Origin: Phenylobacterium sp.
GTDB taxonomy: Bacteria; Pseudomonadota; Alphaproteobacteria; Caulobacterales; Caulobacteraceae
Direction of reading: 5' to 3'
Length of the DNA stretch: 64,000 nucleotides
Assembly: GCA_017991675.1 (NCBI GenBank)
Contig: JAGOQB010000007.1
Location: forward strand, 1 to 64,000
Shown: in pieces, positions 30,711-39,538 of the stretch
How the letters are laid out: each line of letters begins with the position of its first letter
Position numbering within the stretch: position 1 is the stretch's first letter
Position numbers and translations under genes: made by a program
Notes under the pieces: generated by a model
What the model was told of the DNA's origin: nothing
Database searches by the model: none
Seen by the model: only the letters and a program-made list of their open reading frames with translations

Positions 30711-33308
30711 CTAGAAGTTCACCGCCGCGCCGATCCAGTAGGTGCGGCCGTAGTTGGCCCACTCCTGCAGGTAGCGGCGGCCCGGGCCGGTCACTTCCTG
30801 GCGGCCGGTGTTGGACAGGTTCTGGCCTTCGACGAACACCGTGAAGTGGTCGGTGAAGCGATAGGACAGGCTGGCGTCGAAGACGTGGCGGCCCTTCCAG
30901 TACTGGTCGGAGTTCGGGTTGGCGTCGTTGATCGTCTCCAGCTGGCCGCCGATGTAGTTGTGCGACACGCGGGCCTCGAACGGGCCGCGCTGGTAGTAGA
31001 TCGACTCGTTGGTGGTGATTTCGGGCTGCTGGAACAGGCCCGTGACCCGCGGGCCGGCCGAGGTCAGGAAGGTGAACTCGGTATCGAGCCAGGTGATGTT
31101 GCCGTTGAAGCCGAAGCCGTCGAACGGCGCAGGCAGGAAGGTGAAGGCCTGCTGCACGGCGAACTCGACGCCGCGGATCTTGGCGCTCTCGGCGTTGCGC
31201 GGGGTCGAGACCAGCACGCTTTCCGGGCCGCGGCCGACGTCCAGGGTCTCGGTCGAGGACAGGGTGAAGATCTCGTTCTCGATGTCCTTGGAGAACACCG
31301 CGAGCGAGATCATGCCGTCCTGCGGATAGTACTCGACCGACAGGTCGAGGCCGCGGCTTTCGCGCGCCTTCAGGCCGGGATTGCCGCGCGAGAGCGTCGG
31401 CTGGCTGCCGTCGAAGTTGAGCCGCTCGGTGGCCGAGATCGACTCATAGTCCGGCCGGCCGATGGTGTTGGTCCAGGCGGCGCGGACGATGAGGTCCTCG
31501 CGCGGCTTCCACTCGAGGTGCAGGCTGGGCATCCAGTTCCCGTAGGAGCCGGAGTGGCTGACCGGGGTCAGCACGGCGCCGGTGGCGCGGACGGCGTCGG
31601 ATTCGACCTCGGTCTGCTCGAAGCGGACGCCGCCGAGCACGGTGAAGTCGCCCCAGCTGTAGCTGGCCTGGGCGTAGGCGGCGTAGATGTCCTCCTGCAC
31701 CTTGTAGTCGCCGGTCGGGGCGTTGACGGTGGTCGTGAAGCGGCTGCGGTTGGCGTTGAAGAAGTCCATCGCCGCACCCGCGTCGATGCGCGGCGAGAGC
31801 AGATAGCGGCCGGCGATCAGCTCGCTGGGGCCCGGCTTGTCGACCTCAGCCAGGGTGTACACGAAGCCCGAACCGGCCCGGTAGTTGGTCTGGCTGGAGC
31901 TGTAGTCGCGCTTGGTGGTGCGCAGCAGGCCGCCGAACTTGGCCTTCAGGTTGCCGTCCGCGTTCCCGTCGTCGAAGGCCAGGTCGAAGCGCGCCTGGGC
32001 GGTCTTCTCGTCGGTCTTGGTCAGCGAGTCGCGGTGCTGCTGCAGCAGGTAGTTGGCCGGGTTGCGGGCGGCCGCGTCGTTGACCGGCGTGAACACCGGG
32101 AACAGCGGGTTGGTGGTGTCGTAGTTGAAGGCGTAGTTGGCGCCCTGGGCGTCGACGGTGCGGAACTCGACCGAGTGGTTGGGCACTTCTAGGCCGGCCT
32201 GCGAGTAGACGAGGTCGCCGGTGGCAGTCCACTGCGGGGCGAAGTCCCATTCGAAGCCGCTGCGCAGCAGGCCGATCTCGCGCTTGGTGATCGGCTGGTT
32301 CAGCTGGATAACGCCGCGGCCGCGGGCGAAGGAGCCGCTGGTCTGGGTCTGGTTCGAAACGTTGCCGAGCGGCTCGAGCCGATTTTCGATGCGCTCCTCG
32401 TCGTCCTCCATGCGCGAGAACAGGCCCGCGGCCTCCCAGCGGAAGGTGTCGGTCGGACGGTACTCGATCTTGGCGTTCACGCCGCTGCGCTGCTTGGTGT
32501 TGTTGTACCAGAACAGCCGCTGATAGGCCGGCACCTGGATGCCGTTGCCGTTCGGCGAGCCCGAGGCGACCGGCGCCCCGGCGGCGGTGTATTCGCGCAC
32601 CGACGGATCCTGGGATTCGACCTGCGGGATGTCGTAGTCGAGCTGCTCGTGCGAGGCGCCGATCACCACGCCCCACTGGTCTGCGTCGCCGAAGGTCATG
32701 CCGGTGGCGAAGGCCAGCCGGTAGGACGGCTTGTCGTTGCGCACGCCGCCGCTGAGCTCGTAGTCGCCGTACGAGGCCATGCCGTTGAAGAACGGGCGGC
32801 CCATGTCGAAGGCGCTGCGGGTGGTGACGTTGATCACCCCGCCGATGGCGTTGCCGTCGTTCTCCGGCGTCACCGTCTTGATGACTTCCAGGCGACCGGC
32901 CATCACCGAGGGGACAATGTCCATCGGCACGGTGCGGCCGCTGTCGTCGACCGAGGCGACCAGGGCGCCGTCGATGGTGGTGCGGTTGTAGGTCGAGCGC
33001 AGGCCGCGGATGACCGGGAAGCGCGGCTCGCCCTGGTCTTCCATCACCGAGATGCCGGGAATGCGACGCAGGGCGGCGGCGGTGTTGTGGTCGGGGAGCT
33101 TGCCGATGTCGTCGGCCGAGACGACGTCGGCGACCACGAACGACTCGCGCTTCACTTCGATGGCGGCGCGCTGGGCTTCGCGTTGGCCGGTGACGACGAT
33201 TTCCTCGACGGCGGCCTCGTCATTGGCGAACGCCGGTGTCGACAGCGCCGTACCGGCGAGCAGAAAAGCAAGGCAACCCGTGATACGCGGGACAAAAGGC
33301 ATGTGCAC
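30711..33308 (-). CDS. TonB-dependent outer-membrane receptor
   Basis: The 865-residue protein has a signal peptide (MHMPFVPRITGCLAFLLAGT..AFA) and a TonB box in VEEIVVTGQREAQ. The plug domain has DIGKLPDHNTAAALRRIPGI, VIRGLRSTYNRTTIDG and the NAIGGVINVTTRSA closure. A 22-strand barrel ends in YWIGAAVNF with terminal Phe. It belongs to the TonB receptor class with an N-terminal plug of the FepA/oar-like Caulobacter type. These import iron complexes, vitamins or glycans. No Fur box is evident upstream, so carbohydrate or another ligand is as likely as iron. The exported propeller gene follows. Confidence 0.9.
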   Translation of the reverse strand: MHMPFVPRITGCLAFLLAGTALSTPAFANDEAAVEEIVVTGQREAQRAAIEVKRESFVVADVVSADDIGKLPDHNTAAALRRIPGISVMEDQGEPRFPVIRGLRSTYNRTTIDGALVASVDDSGRTVPMDIVPSVMAGRLEVIKTVTPENDGNAIGGVINVTTRSAFDMGRPFFNGMASYGDYELSGGVRNDKPSYRLAFATGMTFGDADQWGVVIGASHEQLDYDIPQVESQDPSVREYTAAGAPVASGSPNGNGIQVPAYQRLFWYNNTKQRSGVNAKIEYRPTDTFRWEAAGLFSRMEDDEERIENRLEPLGNVSNQTQTSGSFARGRGVIQLNQPITKREIGLLRSGFEWDFAPQWTATGDLVYSQAGLEVPNHSVEFRTVDAQGANYAFNYDTTNPLFPVFTPVNDAAARNPANYLLQQHRDSLTKTDEKTAQARFDLAFDDGNADGNLKAKFGGLLRTTKRDYSSSQTNYRAGSGFVYTLAEVDKPGPSELIAGRYLLSPRIDAGAAMDFFNANRSRFTTTVNAPTGDYKVQEDIYAAYAQASYSWGDFTVLGGVRFEQTEVESDAVRATGAVLTPVSHSGSYGNWMPSLHLEWKPREDLIVRAAWTNTIGRPDYESISATERLNFDGSQPTLSRGNPGLKARESRGLDLSVEYYPQDGMISLAVFSKDIENEIFTLSSTETLDVGRGPESVLVSTPRNAESAKIRGVEFAVQQAFTFLPAPFDGFGFNGNITWLDTEFTFLTSAGPRVTGLFQQPEITTNESIYYQRGPFEARVSHNYIGGQLETINDANPNSDQYWKGRHVFDASLSYRFTDHFTVFVEGQNLSNTGRQEVTGPGRRYLQEWANYGRTYWIGAAVNF

Positions 33309-33393
33309 CCCCGAAGAACTGGAACTGCGGCGGACCAGTAGGGAGGGCGCACGACGGTCCGGTGACGGGCCGGTGAACGGAATGCGAAACCGG

Positions 33394-33660
33394 TCAGGCT
33401 TGGTTGAGCCAGACGAGGGCCAGGACGAGCTGTGCGATCAGGATGGCGAGCAGGGCGCCGGCGAAGGGCTGTTTGCGGGTCTTGTGGCGGAAGACCTGCT
33501 GGGCCAGCGCCGCGCCGAGGCCGCCGCCGGCCAGGGCGAGGGTGAGCAGGGTGCGCTCAGGGATCCGCCGCTCGCCGCGGCGGGCGCAGGACTTGTCCCA
33601 TCCCATCGCGGCGAAGGCGGCCAGATTGGCCAGCGCCAGATAGCCGAGGGCGGCGATCAC
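33394..33660 (-). CDS. DUF1294 membrane protein
   Basis: The 88-residue protein starts at GTG (33658-33660), which overlaps the GNAT gene stop as GTGA. It has the DUF1294 pattern: LGYLALANLAAFAAMGWDKSCARRGERRIPE, with the conserved WDK..A..G..RIPE, then LALAGGGLGAALAQQVFRHKT and a final helix. Members are small inner-membrane proteins of unknown function. It is last in a five-gene strand run (yqaA-dsbB-coq7-GNAT-DUF1294). Confidence 0.82.
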   Translation of the reverse strand: MIAALGYLALANLAAFAAMGWDKSCARRGERRIPERTLLTLALAGGGLGAALAQQVFRHKTRKQPFAGALLAILIAQLVLALVWLNQA

Positions 33661-34301
33661 TCGGGCGCGCGCGCCTCGCGCCACATGGCCCACATCTCGG
33701 GCGCGTCGGGCGTGGCCTTGAGCACCTCGACCACCTCGAAGCCGTGGCGGCGATAGAGCGGCACGTTGGCCGGGCTGGAGCTTTCCAGATAGGCGGGCAG
33801 GCCCTTGGCGTCGACGCGGGCCAGGCCCGCGGCCAGCAACCGCGAGCCGACCCCCAGGCCCTGGGCGTCCGGCCGCACCCCCAGGAACCAGAGATAGGCG
33901 TGGGGCGGGGCCTTCGGATGGTGAGCGTCCATCATCTTGCGCATCGCCGAGATGCGCGACAGGCGCGAGAAGCCGGTGGCGCCGAGGATCCGGGGCAGGG
34001 AGCGCAGCTCCTGCAGGAACGGGGTCGGTCCGAGGCTCTCGGAGGGCAGCCAGATCGAGGCCGCGCCGCCGCCGGCCGGGCGGAACACCTCGCCGTCGGC
34101 CAGGCCCATGGCGATCAGCGCCTGGAACAGCTTCAGCCGCGCGGCGTCGTGCTTGGCGTCGGCGCGCAGGAACCAGTTGAACACCGGGTCGGTGGAGAAG
34201 GCGGCGGAAAGATCCTGGGCCACGGCCCCGATGTCCGCCATGCCGGCGGCGACCGGGGTCTCGGCGCCCCGGCGCAGGTCGAGGATCTCGGCTTCGGTCA
34301 T
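33657..34301 (-). CDS. GNAT-family N-acetyltransferase
   Basis: The 214-residue GNAT protein has its acetyl-CoA site in the C-terminal half: YLWFLGVRPDAQGLGVGSRLLAAGL (motif A with Q/RxxGxG as QGLGVG), then LESSSPANVPLYRRHGFEVVEVL (motif B). The N-terminal half has FSTDPVFNWFLR, common to this acetyltransferase group. ATG at 34301 overlaps the coq7 stop as ATGA. Substrate unknown. Confidence 0.83.
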   Translation of the reverse strand: MTEAEILDLRRGAETPVAAGMADIGAVAQDLSAAFSTDPVFNWFLRADAKHDAARLKLFQALIAMGLADGEVFRPAGGGAASIWLPSESLGPTPFLQELRSLPRILGATGFSRLSRISAMRKMMDAHHPKAPPHAYLWFLGVRPDAQGLGVGSRLLAAGLARVDAKGLPAYLESSSPANVPLYRRHGFEVVEVLKATPDAPEMWAMWREARAPE

Positions 34302-34861
34302 ATCTTCTCGCTGATCTTGATGGCGGTGCGGCAGCCGGCGCGGATCACCGCGGCCAGCAGCGGATAGCCGGGCGCCTCGCGCGCGCCTTCTTCGAGCGCG
34401 TGGTCGCGATGGGCGATCTCCTCGTCGCGGAACTTGGTCAGCTCGGCGGCGAGTTCGGGCTCGCGGCCCTCCAGCTCGGTGATCTGGGCGGCGTAGTGGC
34501 GCTCGATCACGTCCTCGACCGCCTCGGTGCAGGCGTGCGCGGCCTTCTCGCCGAGCAGGGCGGTCCCGGCCCCCAGCGCGAAGCCGGCCACGCGCCACAG
34601 CGGGGCCATGGCGGTCGGGCGGACCTTGTGATCGTTCAGCAGCTTGTCGAAGCGCTGCAGATGATCGGCCTCGTCCTTTTCCATCTCGGCCAACTGCCCG
34701 GCGATGCGCTCGCGGCCCTTGCCGGCGCGCAGCACCGCCAGCTGGCCGCGATAGATGTGCACCGCGCCCAGTTCGCCGGCATGGTCGACGCGCAGGATCT
34801 CGGCCAGGCGGCCGGCCATCGCGCCGACGCCGGGGCGTGGGGGGATCGGCTTGTCGCTCAT
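34298..34861 (-). CDS. coq7: Demethoxyubiquinone hydroxylase
   Basis: Coq7 hydroxylates demethoxyubiquinone in the penultimate step of ubiquinone synthesis, using a carboxylate-bridged di-iron centre. The 187-residue helical protein shows the iron-ligand motifs VDHAGELGAVHIYRGQ, EMEKDEADHLQRF, CTEAVEDVIERHY and FRDEEIAHRDHALEEGA, in the right order. The start overlaps the dsbB stop by 4 nt (ATGA). Presence of Coq7 rather than UbiF is typical of alphaproteobacteria. Confidence 0.92.
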   Translation of the reverse strand: MSDKPIPPRPGVGAMAGRLAEILRVDHAGELGAVHIYRGQLAVLRAGKGRERIAGQLAEMEKDEADHLQRFDKLLNDHKVRPTAMAPLWRVAGFALGAGTALLGEKAAHACTEAVEDVIERHYAAQITELEGREPELAAELTKFRDEEIAHRDHALEEGAREAPGYPLLAAVIRAGCRTAIKISEKI

Positions 34862-35376
34862 GACGGCTTCCTTCTTTCGTGACGCACGGCCAGCAGGCTG
34901 AGCGCGGTCAGGCCCAGCGAGGCCAGGGCGTTCCATCCGGCCATCGACAGGCCCAGGAACACCCAGGCGGCCTTGTCGCAGGCCGGGGGCGCGATCTTGG
35001 CGCCGCCCAGCAGGTCGGCCATCTGGCCGGCGCTGACCGCGCCGCCGCCGCCCGAGCAGGCGGTCGGGCCGGGCCACCACTTCCACTCGACGCCCGAATG
35101 ATAGACCGCCAGGCCGACGCCGAAGGCGAACACCGCCGCCAGGGCGGCGTCGAACGCCCAGCGCCAGCGCGCGCCGGCGGCCATCCGCGTGACCAGCATC
35201 CCGGCCAGGGCCAGGCCCGCGGCGACCCAGTAGACCTCACGCGCGCGCAGGCAGAGCGCGCAGGGCGCCATTCCGCCGAAGGTCTCGAAGGCGTGGGCGA
35301 TGGCCAGCATCGCCAGCGAGGCGACCAAGGCGGTCAGCCGCCAGCGTTCGAGGAAGGGGTTAAGCAACGCGCTCAT
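34858..35376 (-). CDS. dsbB: Disulfide bond formation protein DsbB
   Basis: DsbB is the inner-membrane quinone reductase that reoxidises DsbA. The 172-residue protein has four helices, the first periplasmic pair Cys39/Cys42 in GGMAPCALCLRAREVYW, and a second pair in GPTACSGGG and PPACDKAAW. Both disulfide pairs needed for activity are present. It is translationally coupled to coq7, which is logical since both serve or use ubiquinone, though that link is inference. Confidence 0.9.
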   Translation of the reverse strand: MSALLNPFLERWRLTALVASLAMLAIAHAFETFGGMAPCALCLRAREVYWVAAGLALAGMLVTRMAAGARWRWAFDAALAAVFAFGVGLAVYHSGVEWKWWPGPTACSGGGGAVSAGQMADLLGGAKIAPPACDKAAWVFLGLSMAGWNALASLGLTALSLLAVRHERRKPS

Positions 35377-35416
35377 CGGCGGGATATGACCTCAAAAGCT
35401 TCACCGCCCCAAGCGA

Positions 35417-35995
35417 TCAGATGAGCACCTTGAGGACCACGATCAAGCCGACCAGGGCGATCAGGCCGAGCGTGCCGTAGAGCGCCATGCGCTTCTCGAA
35501 CTCGGCCAGCATGGCCGGGCCGAAGTACTTGAGGATCGCGGCGACCGCGAAGAACCGCAGTCCGCGGGTCAGGATCGAGGCCCAGATGAAGGTGACCAGC
35601 GAGAATTGCGCCAGGCCCGCGGTGATGGTCACCAGCTTGTAGGGGATCGGGGTCGCGCCCTTGATCAGGATCACCCACAGGCCCCAGTCGGCGAACCACT
35701 TCTCGAACGCGGCCTTGCCGTCCGGGTGGCCCATCAGGTTCAGCAGCCACATGCCGACCGGCTCGAGATAGAAGCCGATGGCGTAGCCCAGCAGGCCGCC
35801 GATCACCGAGGCGGCGGTGCAGATGCCGGCATAGACGAAGGCGCGGTCCGGGCGCGCCAGCACCATCGGGGCCAGCATCACGTCCGGCGGGATCGGGAAG
35901 AACGAGCTTTCGGCGAAGGAGACGACCGCCAGGCTCGCGGGGGCATGGCGAGATCCGGCCAAGCCCATGACCCAGTCGTACAATTTGCGAAACAT
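35417..35995 (-). CDS. YqaA-family (SNARE-associated/DedA-like) membrane protein
   Basis: The 192-residue membrane protein has SFAESSFFPIPPDVMLAPMVL, the characteristic entry helix with an E-S..PIPPD motif. GYAIGFYLEPVG, then WGLWVILIKGATPIPYKLVTITAGLA and further helices follow. These match the YqaA branch of the VTT/DedA superfamily, proposed to act in lipid scrambling or membrane homeostasis. It lies 40 nt upstream of dsbB on the same strand and diverges from the asparaginase gene. Confidence 0.85.
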   Translation of the reverse strand: MFRKLYDWVMGLAGSRHAPASLAVVSFAESSFFPIPPDVMLAPMVLARPDRAFVYAGICTAASVIGGLLGYAIGFYLEPVGMWLLNLMGHPDGKAAFEKWFADWGLWVILIKGATPIPYKLVTITAGLAQFSLVTFIWASILTRGLRFFAVAAILKYFGPAMLAEFEKRMALYGTLGLIALVGLIVVLKVLI

Positions 35996-36078
35996 GCTGA
36001 TCCGGCCCGACGTTCGCCGCCTTGCTAGCAGGCCGCTCGGCGCTTGTCTCGGCCCGCGCGCTCGGGCAATTCCCTGCC

Positions 36079-37125
36079 ATGCGCCTCCTTACTCTCGCCG
36101 CGGCGATCGCAACGCTGATGACCAGCCAGGCCCAAGCCGCCCCGCCACCTGCCCCCAAGTGGGCGATCGTCGTGCACGGCGGCGCCGGCGTCATCGAGCG
36201 CAGCCAGCTGACGCCGGAGCAGGAAAAGGCCTATCGCGCCGCCATGACCAAGGTGACCGAGGTCGGCGCGAAGGTGCTCCAGGACGGCGGGTCGGCGATG
36301 GACGCCATCGAGGCGACCATCCACTTGCTGGAGGACGACCCGCTGTTCAACGCCGGCCGCGGGGCGGTGTTCACCGCCGAGGGCCGCAACGAGCTGGACG
36401 CGGCGATGATGGACGGCCGGAGCCTGAAGGCCGGCGCCGTCGCCGGCGTCACCCGCACCCGCCATCCGATCTCGCTGGCCCGCGCGGTGATGGAGAAGTC
36501 GCCGCATGTAATGCTGATCGGGGCCGGCGCAGACGCCTTCTCCAAGACTCAAGGCCTGGAGCAAGTCGATCCCAGCTACTTCTTCACCGAGCGCCGCTGG
36601 AAAAGCCTGGAGAGCTTCCTGAAGGCCAACAACCTGCCGATCCCGCCCAAGCCGGCCGGCGGCGGGCCCGATCCGGCCCAGGGCCTGGCCCACGACGAGG
36701 GCAAGAAGGGCACTGTCGGCGTCGTCGCCCTCGACAGCCATGGCGACGTGGCGGCCGGCACCTCGACCGGCGGAACCACCGGCAAGCGTTGGGGCCGGGT
36801 CGGCGACGCCCCGATTATCGGCGCCGGCACCTACGCCTCGAACGCCTCGTGCGCGGTCTCGGCGACCGGCACGGGCGAGTACTTCATCCGCCTGACCGTG
36901 GCGCGCGAGGTCTGCGCCCTGGTCGAGCTGAAGGGCATGAGCCTGCAGGCCGCCGCCGACCAGGTGATCCAGAAGCAGCTCACCGCCCTGGGCGGCGACG
37001 GCGGGGTCGTCGCCGTGGCCCCCGACGGCCAGATCGCCTGGAGCTACAACACCTCGGGCATGTACCGGGCCAGCGCCGCCGAAGGCCGCCCGCTGACGGT
37101 GGGCATCTACAAGGACGAGCCGTAG
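36079..37125 (+). CDS. Isoaspartyl peptidase / plant-type L-asparaginase (Ntn-hydrolase)
   Basis: The 348-residue precursor has a signal peptide (MRLLTLAAAIATLMTSQAQA) and the family start WAIVVHGGAGVIE. It matures by autocleavage before the nucleophilic Thr in KKGTVGVVALDSHGDVAAGTS. The substrate-binding STGGTTGKRWGRVGDAPIIGAGTYA segment is intact. It should remove isoaspartate from dipeptides or deamidate asparagine in the periplasm. ATG at 36079 is chosen because it starts the signal peptide. It is followed by a palindromic repeat. Confidence 0.9.
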   Translation: MRLLTLAAAIATLMTSQAQAAPPPAPKWAIVVHGGAGVIERSQLTPEQEKAYRAAMTKVTEVGAKVLQDGGSAMDAIEATIHLLEDDPLFNAGRGAVFTAEGRNELDAAMMDGRSLKAGAVAGVTRTRHPISLARAVMEKSPHVMLIGAGADAFSKTQGLEQVDPSYFFTERRWKSLESFLKANNLPIPPKPAGGGPDPAQGLAHDEGKKGTVGVVALDSHGDVAAGTSTGGTTGKRWGRVGDAPIIGAGTYASNASCAVSATGTGEYFIRLTVAREVCALVELKGMSLQAAADQVIQKQLTALGGDGGVVAVAPDGQIAWSYNTSGMYRASAAEGRPLTVGIYKDEP

Positions 37126-37132
37126 GGAAGGA

Positions 37133-37266
37133 ATTCCTCCCCTGCGAAGCGGGGGAGGGGGACCGCGCGACAGCGTGGTGGAGGGGGCGAGCTGCAAGCT
37201 CCGCTCCTGGCCGCGCCCCCTCCACCGGCTGCGCCGGTCCCCCTCCCCCATCAGGATGGGGGAGGA
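37133..37266. repeat. Long palindromic intergenic repeat
   Basis: The outer arms TTCCTCCCC and GGGGGAGGAAAA are complementary. Inside lie GCGGGGGAGGGGGACCGCGC and its partner GGTCCCCCTCCCCCAT, and GGAGGGGGCG against CGCCCCCTCC. The whole block can fold into one long hairpin. It relates to the 2235-2365 block in the sequence of the CTCCCC/GGGGAG arms. Confidence 0.6.
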
Positions 37267-37334
37267 AAAGGCGGCGTCGCTGAACAAGCAACAGGCCGGG
37301 CGACGGATCGCGCCCGGCGGGCTAGATATTCGCC

Positions 37335-37610
37335 ATGGCCCATATCGACCCCCAACTCGACCTGACGGAAGCCGCCGAAGAGGAGATGGAGCGGGCCTGC
37401 GCGCTCAGCCGGCGCGACATGGCCGCCTGCACGCCGTGGGGCGACACCTATGAAGGCTACACCCCGGCCGGCCGCGACGTGTGCTTCGAGCGCAATTATT
37501 TGTGGGTCGGCGAGCCGGGCGGAGACATCTGCGTCGAGGTCGTGGTCTACTTCCCCGAAGCCTACGAAAGCGGCGTGCGCGTGACACGTACGGTGGGCCG
37601 GGAGGAATGA
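37335..37610 (+). CDS. Conserved hypothetical protein (91 residues) upstream of the FAH gene
   Basis: The product is small, acidic and soluble: DLTEAAEEEMERACALSRRDMAACTPWGDTYEGYTPAGR, then beta-like segments FERNYLWVGEPGGDICVEVVVYF. Its TGA abuts the ATG of the FAH-family gene (TGAATG), so the two are co-translated. I do not recognise a family. The position implies a link to the hydrolase. Confidence 0.6.
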   Translation: MAHIDPQLDLTEAAEEEMERACALSRRDMAACTPWGDTYEGYTPAGRDVCFERNYLWVGEPGGDICVEVVVYFPEAYESGVRVTRTVGREE

Positions 37611-38618
37611 ATGAAGCTCGCCTCTCTGAAGGGGGGACGTGACGGCCGTTTGGTCGTCGTCTCGCAGGACCTCGCCTGGTGCGCCGATGCGGGCGCGATA
37701 GCGCCGACCTTGCAGGCGGCGCTGGACGACTGGGACAATGTGCAGCCACAGCTGCGCGGCCTGGCTGAAAGCCTGGAGCACGGCTCCATCCCCCGCGAGC
37801 GGTTCCACGAGCACGAGGCGGACAGTCCCCTGCCGCGGGCCTATCAGTGGGCCGACGGCTCGGCCTATGTGAACCACGTCGCCCTGGTGCGGAAGGCCCG
37901 CGCCGCCGACATGCCAGACAGCTTCTGGACCGATCCGCTGATGTACCAGGGCGGCTCGGACGGGTTCCTTGGCCCGCGCGACCCGATCCCGCTCGCCGAC
38001 GAAGCGTGGGGCTGCGACATGGAGGGCGAGATCGCGGTCGTCACCGGCGACGTGCCGATGGGCGCGAGCCGCGAGCAGGGATTGGCCGCGATCCGGCTGG
38101 TGATGCTCTGCAACGACGTCTCGCTGCGCAACCTGATCCCGGGCGAGATCGGCAAGGGCTTCGGCTTCTTCCAGTCCAAGCCGGCCTCGGCCTTCTCGCC
38201 GGTCGCGGTGACGCCCGACGCCCTGGGCGAGGCCTGGAAGGACGGCAAGCTGCACGGCGCGCTGGAGGTCGAGCTGAACGGCGCGCCGCTGGGCTGCGCC
38301 GACGCCGGGGTCGACATGACCTTCGACTTCGGGACCCTGATCGCTCACGCGGCCAGGACCCGGGCGCTGGGCGCGGGCACGATCATCGGCTCGGGCACGG
38401 TGTCGAATCGCGGTCCCGACGGCGGTCCAGGGAAAACCATCGCCGAAGGCGGCGTCGGCTATTCCTGCCTTGCCGAGTTGCGGACGGTGGAGACCCTCGC
38501 CCAAGGCGGCCCCAAGACGCCGTTCATGCAGGCGGGCGACGTGGTGCGCATTGAGATGCGCGACGGGCGGCGGCATTCCATCTTTGGAGCGATCGAGCAG
38601 CGCGTGGCGGCCTCATGA
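37611..38618 (+). CDS. Fumarylacetoacetate-hydrolase-family protein
   Basis: The 335-residue FAH-fold enzyme has the N-terminal domain and the metal-binding core: MYQGGSDGFLGP, WGCDMEGEIAVVTGDVP with metal-ligand glutamates, NDVSLRNLIPGE, and FGFFQSKPASAFSPVAV (Lys conserved). IGSGTVSNRG.. is also present. The length and MYQG motif match the branch related to FAA hydrolase in tyrosine degradation. Homogentisate genes are not in the window, so another beta-diketone or acylpyruvate substrate remains possible. A MarR gene overlaps its 3' end. Confidence 0.83.
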   Translation: MKLASLKGGRDGRLVVVSQDLAWCADAGAIAPTLQAALDDWDNVQPQLRGLAESLEHGSIPRERFHEHEADSPLPRAYQWADGSAYVNHVALVRKARAADMPDSFWTDPLMYQGGSDGFLGPRDPIPLADEAWGCDMEGEIAVVTGDVPMGASREQGLAAIRLVMLCNDVSLRNLIPGEIGKGFGFFQSKPASAFSPVAVTPDALGEAWKDGKLHGALEVELNGAPLGCADAGVDMTFDFGTLIAHAARTRALGAGTIIGSGTVSNRGPDGGPGKTIAEGGVGYSCLAELRTVETLAQGGPKTPFMQAGDVVRIEMRDGRRHSIFGAIEQRVAAS

Positions 38619-39136
38619 CCGGACCATCCCACATCGTCGAGGGCGACCAGGCGGCCGCGTCGCTGCAACTGGACGCCTATCTGCCGTATCGGCTGTCGGT
38701 GGCCTCGAACGCGGTCAGCGGCCTGATCGCGCGGGCCTACGAGGATCGGTTCGCGCTCAGCGTGCCGCAGTGGCGGCTGATCTGCGTGCTGGCCGAGGAC
38801 GGCGGCAAGACCCAGCGCGAGATCGTCGACCGCACGGTGATGGACAAGGTGACGGTCAGCCGGGCGGCCCGCGGCCTCAGCGCCCGGCGGCTGATCGGGC
38901 GGTCGGAGAACCGGGCGGACGGGCGCTCGCACGTGCTGACCCTGACCGAGGAGGGGCGGCGGCTGCATGCGGAAATCGCGCCGCTGGCGCTGGCCTACGA
39001 GGCGGCCTTGATCTGCGGCCTGGCCCCGGCCGAGGTCGCCCAGCTCAAGCGGCTGCTGGCGCGGCTGCAGCACGCGGCCGGAACCCTGGCCGGCGGCGCG
39101 GCGCCGCTGGCCGATCCGGGACTGACCGGGCCCTAA
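38615..39136 (+). CDS. MarR-family regulator overlapping the FAH gene
   Basis: The 173-residue winged-helix protein has helix-turn-helix REIVDRTVMDKVTVSRAARGLSARR around residues 70-95 and the wing NRADGRSHVLTLTEEG. The PQWRLICVLAEDGG segment is typical of MarR proteins. The start overlaps the FAH stop by 4 nt (ATGA), so it is the third gene of the 37335-39136 operon and probably senses a substrate of the hydrolase. The inducer is unknown. Confidence 0.83.
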   Translation: MTGPSHIVEGDQAAASLQLDAYLPYRLSVASNAVSGLIARAYEDRFALSVPQWRLICVLAEDGGKTQREIVDRTVMDKVTVSRAARGLSARRLIGRSENRADGRSHVLTLTEEGRRLHAEIAPLALAYEAALICGLAPAEVAQLKRLLARLQHAAGTLAGGAAPLADPGLTGP

Positions 39137-39137
39137 A

Positions 39138-39446
39138 TTAGTGCGCGGTGGCGGCCTTCAGGCCCCAACGGTGCGAGCCTTCGCCGAAGCGCAGGTGGAA
39201 GCCGTAGAGTGCGCGCCGGGCCTCGTCGCGCCAGATCTCCTCGAACGAGACGATCACGGCGCTTTCGAAGTCTTCCGGGATGTTCTTCACGTCCACCCCG
39301 ACCTCGCGCGCGACATTGGCGATCACGTCGCGCCGGTGGGCTTCGCCACCGAAGTACAGAAGCGTCTCGCGGATGCGCTCGACGAGGTGTTCGCTCGTCG
39401 GACGCTTGGCGGCCTTGCGCCGCGGTTGCTTGAGAGTTTGGTCCAT
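39138..39446 (-). CDS. Conserved hypothetical protein
   Basis: The 102-residue soluble protein has a basic start (MDQTLKQPRRKAAKRPTSEH). A helical, winged-helix-like segment follows: LVERIRETLLYFGGEAHRRDVIANVAREVGVD, then SFEEIWRDEARRALYGFHLRF. ATG at 39446 is used; a GTG 12 nt earlier is possible. It converges with the MarR gene (1 nt between stops) and stands alone. It could be a DNA-binding protein, but that is only suggested by the pattern. Confidence 0.6.
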   Translation of the reverse strand: MDQTLKQPRRKAAKRPTSEHLVERIRETLLYFGGEAHRRDVIANVAREVGVDVKNIPEDFESAVIVSFEEIWRDEARRALYGFHLRFGEGSHRWGLKAATAH

Positions 39447-39538
39447 TCTAGTCCCCACCCAATGATGGAAAGCTAGAACCGCCGGTTTATCGGAGGGTTA
39501 ATCGCCGTGCTTAATGTCGCCTTCAGGTTGAGGGGGCG

